15,411 nt of DNA from an uncultured Erysipelotrichaceae bacterium (GTDB lineage Bacteria; Bacillota_I; Bacilli_A; RF39; UBA660), in the NCBI GenBank assembly GCA_902766545.1, contig CACXEC010000001.1:1-15411 (forward strand), written 5' to 3'. The notes beneath the pieces were generated by a model. The model was given only the letters and a program-made list of their open reading frames with translations, was not told the DNA's origin and did no database searches. A program made the position numbers and the translations under genes. Of this stretch, positions 6,259-12,279 are shown in pieces. The number at the start of each line of letters is the position of its first letter. Position 1 is the first letter of the stretch.

Positions 6259-6561
6259 ATGAAAAAAATTACGAAAAAAGATAAAAGACGTATTTTAATT
6301 TGGATGCTTGTAATAGTTATTATTGCTTCATATCTTGGCGTATTCTCATTTAACTACTGGAGCCAAATATATGCAAATAAAAAAGAAAAAATAAAATTAG
6401 AAAATGATTACACAAGTTTATTAGAAAAAGAAGAATTATTAAAAAGTCAAATAACAAAGCTACAAGATCCGGAATATGTAATGGAATATGCTAGAGAAAA
6501 ATATATGCTATCTAAAGATGGTGAGATAATTATTAAGGTACCTGAAGATATTGATAATTAA
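6259..6561 (+). CDS. divIC: DivIC/FtsB-type septum formation initiator
   Basis: A 100-residue bitopic protein of the DivIC/FtsB family, which forms the FtsL-DivIC-DivIB complex that activates septal wall synthesis. A basic cytoplasmic tail (residues 1-11) is followed by one transmembrane helix (about 12-30) and an extracytoplasmic coiled coil (about 38-68). The family signature LQDPEYVMEYAREKYMLSKDGEIIIKVPE ends the protein. GGAGGT (6246-6251) precedes ATG 6259. It follows yabQ as in Bacillus, with a 67-base gap that may hold a promoter: TATAAT-like boxes occur at 6218-6223 and 6231-6236, but no good -35 was seen. The final codons contain the -35 box of the tmRNA promoter. Confidence 0.92.
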   Translation: MKKITKKDKRRILIWMLVIVIIASYLGVFSFNYWSQIYANKKEKIKLENDYTSLLEKEELLKSQITKLQDPEYVMEYAREKYMLSKDGEIIIKVPEDIDN

Positions 6562-6579
6562 TTATATTTATGATAAAAT
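6551..6579 (+). promoter_or_regulatory. Sigma-A promoter of tmRNA
   Basis: TTGATA (6551-6556) and TAAAAT (6574-6579) are 17 bases apart, with an extended TGA (6571-6573). The start would be near 6586, only a few bases before the mature 5' end. The -35 lies within the last codons of divIC. Confidence 0.75.
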
Positions 6580-6588
6580 ACCCCATAT

Positions 6589-6945
6589 GGGGTCGTTTTT
6601 GGCTTCGACAGAAGAAAAAATTTATTATGTGCAAGTGGTTTCTGACCTAATCAGAAAAACAGTTAAAATAACTGACAAATTTAATTTTAATACTGAACTA
6701 GCTTTTGCCTAATTAATTGGCACTGTTCACTGATTATAGACTAATCTCACAGAGTTTATAATTGGTTCATAATAGTGAGATATATTTGAATTATCGCTTA
6801 GTAATTTGAATGAATTTATTATAAGCTTAATTAATGATTCTTTAGATAATTTGAGGGTCATTAACGAAATAGTAAATTATCTAAACTTGTAGAGCATACT
6901 AAATTGTTCTTTTGGACGCGAGTTCGATTCTCGCCGACTCCACCA
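6589..6945 (+). ncRNA. ssrA: Transfer-messenger RNA (tmRNA)
   Basis: tmRNA with SmpB rescues stalled ribosomes and adds a degradation tag. The 5' end GGGGTCGTTTTTGGCTTCGA (6589-6608) and 3' end with the T-arm GAGTTCGATTCTC and encoded ACCA (6942-6945) are diagnostic. The acceptor stem pairs GGGGTCG (6589-6595) with CGACTCC (6935-6941) and has a G-U at its third pair, the alanine identity element. The tag reads DKFNFNTELAFA from GAC 6674-6676 to GCC 6707-6709, then TAA. The resume codon is placed after AATAACT by analogy with other tmRNAs, so the exact first residue is inferred. Mature length is 357 bases in one piece, not the split form. Confidence 0.97.
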
Positions 6946-6973
6946 AAATGAAATAAAATAGTTATATATATCT

Positions 6974-7000
6974 AAAAAAGAGCTTAAAAAGCTCTTTTTT
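6974..7000 (+). terminator. Intrinsic terminator of tmRNA
   Basis: AAAAAAGAGCTT (6974-6985) pairs perfectly with AAGCTCTTTTTT (6989-7000) around AAA. Between it and the next promoter (7001-7112) I see no gene or RNA. Confidence 0.9.
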
Positions 7001-7112
7001 GTTATAATTGAAGAACAGATAAAATTAGTATATAAAAAATAATTAAATGGTTAATTCGAAACATGTAATACCATATATAATCAAGTAAAAACACAATAAG
7101 AACGACAAAATA

Positions 7113-7141
7113 TTGATTATTATTACAAAAAAAGTTAAAAT
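7113..7141 (+). promoter_or_regulatory. Sigma-A promoter of the thioredoxin-fold gene
   Basis: TTGATT (7113-7118) and TAAAAT (7136-7141) are separated by 17 bases, with ribosome site AAGGAGG at 7148-7154 and the start at 7159. This is the same box pair as at metS. Confidence 0.72.
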
Positions 7142-7158
7142 ATTAATAAGGAGGTAAT

Positions 7159-7986
7159 ATGAAAGGAAAATATAAAAACTGGGTAATTATAGCTGCAATA
7201 ATTATTATATTAATGATACCAATCATAATTAATTTTATTAATAGTAAGAGAGTTAAAGTCATTACATTTGAAGATTTTTATACAAATATTTCCAAAACAG
7301 GTTTTTCTTTAATGTACTTTGGAACTACCGAAAAGGATGAATACAGTGACTATAAGAAAACATTAGTAGAATTAAAAAACAAGTATAAAATAGATGTAGC
7401 TACTATTGATATCAATCGCCTAAATGAAAAAGAAAAAGAAAAATTAATAGAATTATCTGAAGAATTTAAAAATCAAAATATTTACTGCATTATTAGAGAT
7501 GGAGAAATTATCTATGTATCTTCAAATAAACTTACAATTGAAGACTTAGGAAAGTTAGTAGATAAGTATTACAATAATATTATTGCAAAAGAAGACATCG
7601 CATATAAAACAGTGTCAACTTATAAAGAATATATGACTCTAGTAAATAGTAAAAAAACAATAATGGCTGTTTTTGGTAGAAACAGTTGTGGATGGTGTAA
7701 TAAATTTAAACCTGTATATAACGATGTTGCTGCGGAATATAATCTAGACATTTATTATTTTGATTCTGATTCGTTTAATTCTGCAGAATACAGTAAGATA
7801 CTTAATTCAGGGTTAACTATTCCAGCAAAGTGTTCATCGACTAAAACAGAAGTTCCATTATCTAATGGATTTGGTACGCCACTAACATTATTTACAAAAA
7901 ATGGAAAAACAGTTGGATGTATAGGTGGATACACAAATAAAACTGGACTTATTAATGAACTTAAAAATGTTGGTATATTAAAATAG
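7159..7986 (+). CDS. Membrane-anchored protein with two thioredoxin-like folds
   Basis: A 275-residue protein with an N-terminal transmembrane helix (about 7-27) and two thioredoxin-like halves facing outward. The first half (about 33-145) starts with a family-like F-x-D-F strand and ends with an EDLGKLVDKYY helix, but has FGTTEKDEY where the CxxC should be, so it looks non-redox. The second half (about 150-275) has a C177-G-W-C180 active site in GRNSCGWCNKFKP and a cis-proline loop GTPLTLF (P241). Two further cysteines, C225 and C254, flank that loop and could form a second disulfide. It probably makes, breaks or exchanges disulfides in surface proteins. It resembles bacteriocin-accessory/thioredoxin-domain proteins of Bacillota without a clear name. 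Likely first gene of a unit with the next two. Confidence 0.75.
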   Translation: MKGKYKNWVIIAAIIIILMIPIIINFINSKRVKVITFEDFYTNISKTGFSLMYFGTTEKDEYSDYKKTLVELKNKYKIDVATIDINRLNEKEKEKLIELSEEFKNQNIYCIIRDGEIIYVSSNKLTIEDLGKLVDKYYNNIIAKEDIAYKTVSTYKEYMTLVNSKKTIMAVFGRNSCGWCNKFKPVYNDVAAEYNLDIYYFDSDSFNSAEYSKILNSGLTIPAKCSSTKTEVPLSNGFGTPLTLFTKNGKTVGCIGGYTNKTGLINELKNVGILK

Positions 7987-8005
7987 TTAAGAAAAGAGAG
8001 ATTAT

Positions 8006-8449
8006 ATGGCTTCAACATATGAATTAGTAAAAGAATTTAAAAATAAATATAAAAGCACAATTTGTTGGCGAATAAAAAAGCATTCAAAATTAATTGATAA
8101 TAATTTGAATTCTGACGAAAAAGTTTTATACGCTTTTGCTGCTCAAAATGATGATTCTCATCGTAGTATTTTTAATACAGCTGTTTTAGCATTGACAAAT
8201 GAAAGACTTCTTATAGCGCAAGACTATATAATATTAGGATATCGCCTAAATTCGGTAACACCAGATTTATATAATGATCTTCAAATCTATGCAGGAATTA
8301 TTTGGGGAACCGTAACAATTGATACCGCTAAAGAGGTTTTGAACTTTTCAAACATATCTAAAAAGGCATTACCTGAAATTCAAACAAGTATTTCTTCATT
8401 TATGATTGAAGCAAAGAAAAAATACCCACAAAAACCAAAGGATTCATAA
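8006..8449 (+). CDS. Small protein with a bacterial PH-like domain
   Basis: A 147-residue soluble protein with no signal peptide. Residues about 36-135 read like a bacterial PH domain (YokE/bPH type): EKVLYAFAAQND at the start, ALTNERLLIAQDYIILGYRLNSV in the middle (the 'a.TnkRlli.......' strand pair), GTVTIDTAKEVLNFSN next, and a closing helix. Such domains are common in uncharacterised Bacillota proteins and their ligands are mostly unknown. The start at ATG 8006 follows a purine run (AAGAAAAGAGAGA, 7990-8002), a weaker ribosome site than its neighbours. It follows the thioredoxin-fold gene by 19 bases and is probably co-transcribed. Its stop codon sits in the loop of the terminator. Function is not known. 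Confidence 0.65.
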   Translation: MASTYELVKEFKNKYKSTICWRIKKHSKLIDNNLNSDEKVLYAFAAQNDDSHRSIFNTAVLALTNERLLIAQDYIILGYRLNSVTPDLYNDLQIYAGIIWGTVTIDTAKEVLNFSNISKKALPEIQTSISSFMIEAKKKYPQKPKDS

Positions 8450-8464
8450 ATTGAATTCTTTTTT
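8438..8464 (+). terminator. Intrinsic terminator of the PH-like gene
   Basis: AAGGATTCA (8438-8446) pairs with TGAATTCTT (8452-8460) with one G-T pair, loop TAAAT containing the stop, then Ts to 8464. No promoter is seen before the next gene, so the terminator may leak. Confidence 0.7.
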
Positions 8465-8479
8465 CAAAGGCGGTGAAAT

Positions 8480-9577
8480 ATGAAAAAATTGTATATGCTA
8501 ATAGGAATAATAATTCTTTCATTCCTAATTTTTCTATACATTATTAATAAGTCAAAAGAATACACTATAAATTATAAGTTTAATAATTATGAAATAAAAG
8601 AAAGCTATAGTAAAAATTATTACGGTTATTTTTTAACTGTAAAATATGATAATACAGAATATCCTATTTTTTTACAAAATAGATATATAAAAAAGAGAAA
8701 ACTAATTAATAAAATAGTTGTAAATAAAGAAAAAGAAAATGTTTGTTTAGATATAGTTGCAATTAACAAAAAAAACACAATTTGTTCCATTAATAATATA
8801 CTAGTAGATGTTAATATAATGCCATCAGATTATTTAGAAAAGTATTATAAAACTTATATTGATTTAAAAGAAAAAATTAAATCATATAAGCAAATAACTA
8901 TATATAATCAAGATAGTAACTACTTAATTTGGAATTACAAAGGTTTTTATAGATTAAGTAAAGATAATATTGAAGAAATAAAAGTATTAAATAAAGATAA
9001 TTACAAAAATATTTTGTCATATCAGACAGAAGAGTATCTTTTGTTTCCCAACTATGACGAAGAATATTTTTTTACAAAGCTATATGTATATGACATGAAA
9101 AATAATGTCATAAATGATGTTAATTTCACGAATGAGATATCTTATGAATCATCATTTATAGGAAACTATAAGAATAAAGTATATTTATTAGATAAAAAGA
9201 ATAAAGAAGAATATGAAATTAATCTAAAGAAAAATACTTTAACAAAGATTTCTAAAGAAGGTTTTGGATTATATTTTAATGGTAAAGAACTCGAAAAAAT
9301 TCAAATTAGCAAAATGATTAATAAAAGTCAAAAATTTGTAGAAAATCTTACATATCAGTATATTATAGATGATCAAAACTTATATTTATTATTAAATAAT
9401 TATAAAATATTAATATCTAAAAATATTAAAGATATTGTTTACATTGAAAATGATAAAGTATATTTTTTAATTGGAGATGAAATGTTTATATATAAGTATA
9501 ATGGTAAGAAACAAGCTTTATTAAAAAATAAGGAGTGGAACTTTAATTATAATAATCAAATCTTTATTTTTAATTAA
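8480..9577 (+). CDS. Unrecognised membrane-anchored protein
   Basis: I do not recognise this 365-residue protein. It starts with a transmembrane helix (about 4-22) and continues as a long, mainly beta-strand region very rich in Tyr, Asn, Lys and Ile, likely outside the cell. Several spaced aromatic-rich strands (YLIWNYKGFYRLS, LYVYDMKNNVINDV, KVYLLDKKNKEEYEI, KVYFLIGDEMFIYKYNGKK) recall propeller-blade repeats, but no repeat period is clean enough to claim. Only two cysteines occur (in NVCLDI and NTICSI), about 15 residues apart, and could form one disulfide. AAGGCGGTG (8467-8475) precedes ATG 8480. It lies 30 bases after the PH-like gene and could be read with it by leakage through the terminator. 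A disulfide here would make it a possible client of the thioredoxin-fold protein two genes upstream; this is inference. Confidence 0.6.
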   Translation: MKKLYMLIGIIILSFLIFLYIINKSKEYTINYKFNNYEIKESYSKNYYGYFLTVKYDNTEYPIFLQNRYIKKRKLINKIVVNKEKENVCLDIVAINKKNTICSINNILVDVNIMPSDYLEKYYKTYIDLKEKIKSYKQITIYNQDSNYLIWNYKGFYRLSKDNIEEIKVLNKDNYKNILSYQTEEYLLFPNYDEEYFFTKLYVYDMKNNVINDVNFTNEISYESSFIGNYKNKVYLLDKKNKEEYEINLKKNTLTKISKEGFGLYFNGKELEKIQISKMINKSQKFVENLTYQYIIDDQNLYLLLNNYKILISKNIKDIVYIENDKVYFLIGDEMFIYKYNGKKQALLKNKEWNFNYNNQIFIFN

Positions 9578-9621
9578 CAATTACACCATAAGTGAATAAC
9601 CTATATTAAGGGGTGATTTAG

Positions 9622-9954
9622 GTGTTTGAATTATATAATGATTCCAATTTAAATAATTCATATTATGAATATTATACGATTAAAAAAGGCGATAATTTGT
9701 ACCAAATAGCAAAACAATATAATGTAAATCCATCATTATTAGCACTACTAAATGGCTTAAATAAAGATGATTATATTTATCCAGAACAAGTAATAATGAT
9801 ACCTAATAATAATTATGCATATTATATTACCAAAGAAGGCGATACATTAGATTTGGTATCAAAATCTTTTAACTCAACAATATCAGAATTAGTAGCTGAT
9901 AATAAAACTATATATTTGCAAGAAGGTCAACTTCTAATTAATAAAATAAACTAA
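9622..9954 (+). CDS. Two-LysM protein without a signal peptide
   Basis: A 110-residue protein made almost wholly of two LysM domains (about 17-60 and 67-108), visible as YYTIKKGDNLYQIAKQYNVNPSLLALLN...YPEQVIMIP and YYITKEGDTLDLVSKSFNSTISELVADN...LQEGQLLI. LysM binds N-acetylglucosamine chains of peptidoglycan or cortex. There is no signal peptide or transmembrane helix: the first 16 residues are polar. Sporulating Bacillota have such proteins (SafA type) that act from the mother cell at the cortex-coat boundary, and this could be one. The start is GTG 9622, chosen because AAGGGGTGA (9608-9616) precedes it; no ATG is available early. Its terminator spans the stop codon. No catalytic domain is present. 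Role is inferred from family and lack of export signal. Confidence 0.82.
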   Translation: MFELYNDSNLNNSYYEYYTIKKGDNLYQIAKQYNVNPSLLALLNGLNKDDYIYPEQVIMIPNNNYAYYITKEGDTLDLVSKSFNSTISELVADNKTIYLQEGQLLINKIN

Positions 9955-9973
9955 AAAAGTTTATTTTATTTTT
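9943..9973 (+). terminator. Intrinsic terminator of the LysM gene
   Basis: AAAATAAACT (9943-9952) pairs perfectly with AGTTTATTTT (9958-9967) around AAAAA, then ATTTTT to 9973. The TAA stop is 9952-9954, across the arm and loop. Confidence 0.83.
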
Positions 9974-9999
9974 GCTTTACATTTTTATAACCATAATAA

Positions 10000-10028
10000 T
10001 TGTTTTGTGTGACTTTTTATCATATACT
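10000..10028 (+). promoter_or_regulatory. Probable promoter of the 85-residue / transglutaminase-like pair
   Basis: TTGTTT (10000-10005) and TATACT (10023-10028) are 17 bases apart. The nine bases CATATACTT at 10021-10029 also match the possible mother-cell sigma -10 upstream of yabG, but no matching -35 was found here. Confidence 0.45.
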
Positions 10029-10070
10029 TAAATTAGATAATAATGTAACAGTTTAAGATGAGGATTTAAT

Positions 10071-10328
10071 ATGGAAAGTATAAAAATTGAACTTGAAAAT
10101 AAGATTAGACTATTGGAAGCCAGTAATAAAGAATTATTTAATATTTTAATAAGAATAATTAATAAAAATGATTGGATAGAAAACATACCATTTGATGTTT
10201 TTGTAAATATGCTAATCTCACTTGGTTATACAAAGGAAACGGCGATAAACTACTATAAAATTATAAGTATTGAACTATCAAAAAAAGCGCTTGATTCTTA
10301 TAAAGGTGAAGAAAATGAAAGTATATAG
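10071..10328 (+). CDS. Small helical protein preceding the transglutaminase-like gene
   Basis: I do not recognise this 85-residue protein. It is predicted to be all-helical and soluble: an acidic-basic heptad-like first helix (IKIELENKIRLLEASNKELFNILIRII) could form a coiled coil, followed by WIENIPFDVFVNMLISLGYTKETAINYYKIISIELSKKAL, whose Gly-Tyr-Thr turn suggests two more helices. GAGG at 10060-10063 precedes ATG 10071. The last 14 bases overlap the start of the next gene, whose ribosome site lies inside this one, so the two are translationally coupled and probably act together, perhaps as partner or chaperone. The name is left blank because no known family was recognised. Confidence 0.6.
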   Translation: MESIKIELENKIRLLEASNKELFNILIRIINKNDWIENIPFDVFVNMLISLGYTKETAINYYKIISIELSKKALDSYKGEENESI

Positions 10329-12213
10329 AGATGAAAATTATATTATCATAGATAATCCCGAGCACGGAAAAATGGATGATTCTGGACACAGAGAATCACG
10401 AAAAAGGTACGACAAAAAGAATAAATCGGCTTATACGTTATTAATGCCTTGTTTTTTTACTCCAGAAGAACTAAAAGCTATAATTGAAACTCCTGAGATA
10501 TATGATTTATTATATAAAAAAATGATTTGTTTCCATTTTAGTGATGAAATAACATTTATAATCAATGGAGAAACTATAGACATTAGGTGCAAGGATTTAC
10601 TAGAAGATTTAAAATCTCCTAAAAGTCACATTGGCTTTTCTAATCGTTTAAAGGTTAGACAACTTAGGAAAAAGAAAAATATTTTTAAAGAAAGATTACT
10701 ATTATTAAATGAAAAATACGGTAAATTAACATTAAAAGAAATATACGAAATCTATTTTAGTAACGAGCCAGTAAAAAAATGTAAAGAAACAGGGATTTCT
10801 TTTGACGAATTTTTATCTATTATTAAATCTAGAATTCCTTTTCTTGATAACAAAGAGTTCTTTGATATGCTTTTTAAAGGTAATGAAAACGGTGAAAATA
10901 GTAATAGTTTTAACATCGATGATAAAGATTATGCATTTAGAAGAAATTTTTATTCTTATATGATACATAATTATCAACTATTAGTAGGCTTATATACTAG
11001 CAATTTAAATGAACTTAAACAAAGATTAGCTAAAGAGGAAATGTTATTTGAAAATTATATAAATTTAATTGGAAATTTAAAGGGTATTTATCAATCTAAT
11101 GGTGCATCTAAATTTCCTGAATTTGAAGAAATCTTTACAAAATTATTTGAACTATATGATAAACACCATGAAAACTATGTATTTTCACCAACATACTATG
11201 GGCAACATCTTCTAGAAGAATATAGTATTTCTCCAAAAATTATTCAAACTTTTCTTAGTGAATTAGAATCATTAAAAGAATACAATCTTTCTGATATTCA
11301 AAAGGCTATATACTTATATAGAAGGATATGTCAAAAATTTTCCTATGATGACGAATTCTTTGCTACCGGTCAAATTGGTAGCAATTTACCCCAAAGGGAT
11401 CTTTCAAAAGTAGATGAATTTGATTTTGATAATAATCTGGTTGTATGTATAAACATAGCTTATATCTACGCTAAGGTGTGCCAGGCAGTGGGAATAAAAG
11501 TAGAACTAAGAGAAAAAGGATATCAAGCATCTAATACATGGATATATACACCTAATAGTCCCCATGCTAATAAGCATCCTCATGTTTTAGTATGGGCAGA
11601 TGGATATGAAATAGCAGCTGATCCAGCTATTGGATTAGTAAATAATGATATGCAATATGCAAAACTCGGTAGAGGACCTCAAAATTTATTATATATAGGC
11701 TTTAAAGAAGATTTAAAATATGCATTTGAAAAAGAAAAAAGGTATGTAGATCAAATAATTGCCGCTAAAAAGCGAGACTATGAATTTTATGATATCAATG
11801 ATATGCTAACTAGATTTTCAAGTAGTGAAGGATTAACTGAAGAAGAAATTGTACATACTTTTTTATCTGTCGTGGAAGAAATAAATAAAATGCCAGGAAC
11901 AATGATGGCAAAACTTCATGTAATTAAAGAATTTAGAAAACGTCTTCCATTTATACCTGGACTTTCAATTGAAATATTAGGCGTAGGCGATAATATGCCC
12001 ATTGATAAGAAAAAAAGTGCGGCTTTAGCAGTAATTATAACCGTATCATATAATAACTCATCAAATTATTATTTCGTTAAATCAGGAGGAGATACAACAA
12101 AAATAAGCAAAGAAGAATTAACATCTATGATTATGAGCGATAAAGTATCATATTTAAGCGATGAACATTCAATGATACCAGGCATAGAAGTATCAAAAGA
12201 CAAAGTTAAATAA
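10315..12213 (+). CDS. Large cytoplasmic protein with a transglutaminase-like core
   Basis: A 632-residue protein with no signal peptide or membrane helix. In its middle lies a transglutaminase/papain-like core: AIYLYRRICQKFSYDD (the helix before the core), NNLVVCINIAYIYAKVCQAVGIKVEL carrying the probable nucleophile C378, HPHVLVWADGYEIAADPAIG carrying H423 and D436. The order and spacing Cys-45-His-13-Asp suit this superfamily, whose members cross-link, deamidate or hydrolyse amide bonds. The first ~330 residues are mostly charged and helical; residues after ~450 form a further alpha/beta domain ending in NYYFVKSGGDTTKISKEELTSMI. Neither flank was recognised. ATG 10315 is chosen because AAAGGTGA (10302-10309) precedes it; an earlier in-frame start at 10270 has no ribosome site. 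Substrate unknown. It could be a protease, a cross-linker or a non-enzymatic relic; the intact triad favours activity. Confidence 0.68.
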   Translation: MKVYRDENYIIIDNPEHGKMDDSGHRESRKRYDKKNKSAYTLLMPCFFTPEELKAIIETPEIYDLLYKKMICFHFSDEITFIINGETIDIRCKDLLEDLKSPKSHIGFSNRLKVRQLRKKKNIFKERLLLLNEKYGKLTLKEIYEIYFSNEPVKKCKETGISFDEFLSIIKSRIPFLDNKEFFDMLFKGNENGENSNSFNIDDKDYAFRRNFYSYMIHNYQLLVGLYTSNLNELKQRLAKEEMLFENYINLIGNLKGIYQSNGASKFPEFEEIFTKLFELYDKHHENYVFSPTYYGQHLLEEYSISPKIIQTFLSELESLKEYNLSDIQKAIYLYRRICQKFSYDDEFFATGQIGSNLPQRDLSKVDEFDFDNNLVVCINIAYIYAKVCQAVGIKVELREKGYQASNTWIYTPNSPHANKHPHVLVWADGYEIAADPAIGLVNNDMQYAKLGRGPQNLLYIGFKEDLKYAFEKEKRYVDQIIAAKKRDYEFYDINDMLTRFSSSEGLTEEEIVHTFLSVVEEINKMPGTMMAKLHVIKEFRKRLPFIPGLSIEILGVGDNMPIDKKKSAALAVIITVSYNNSSNYYFVKSGGDTTKISKEELTSMIMSDKVSYLSDEHSMIPGIEVSKDKVK

Positions 12214-12223
12214 ATATTATTAA

Positions 12224-12253
12224 TTTACTAATTGGATCCAGTCGTGTTATAAT
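12224..12253 (+). promoter_or_regulatory. Promoter of the five-helix membrane protein
   Basis: A consensus -10 TATAAT (12248-12253) with extended TG (12245-12246) has TTTACT (12224-12229) 18 bases upstream. It suggests the membrane protein can be read apart from the pair before it. No terminator hairpin was seen between 12214 and 12224. Confidence 0.65.
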
Positions 12254-12279
12254 CTTATTGAGAATAAAAGGTGATAATA

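Noticed and set aside
7003..7008. TATAAT directly after the tmRNA terminator as a promoter
   Set aside because: No -35 at suitable spacing, and a much better promoter at 7113-7141 fits the next gene.
7755..8018. Minus-strand open frame across the end of the thioredoxin-fold gene
   Set aside because: Antisense shadow of the conserved CGWC-containing gene.
10270..10314. Upstream in-frame extension of the transglutaminase-like gene
   Set aside because: No ribosome site before it; AAAGGTGA is correctly placed for ATG 10315.
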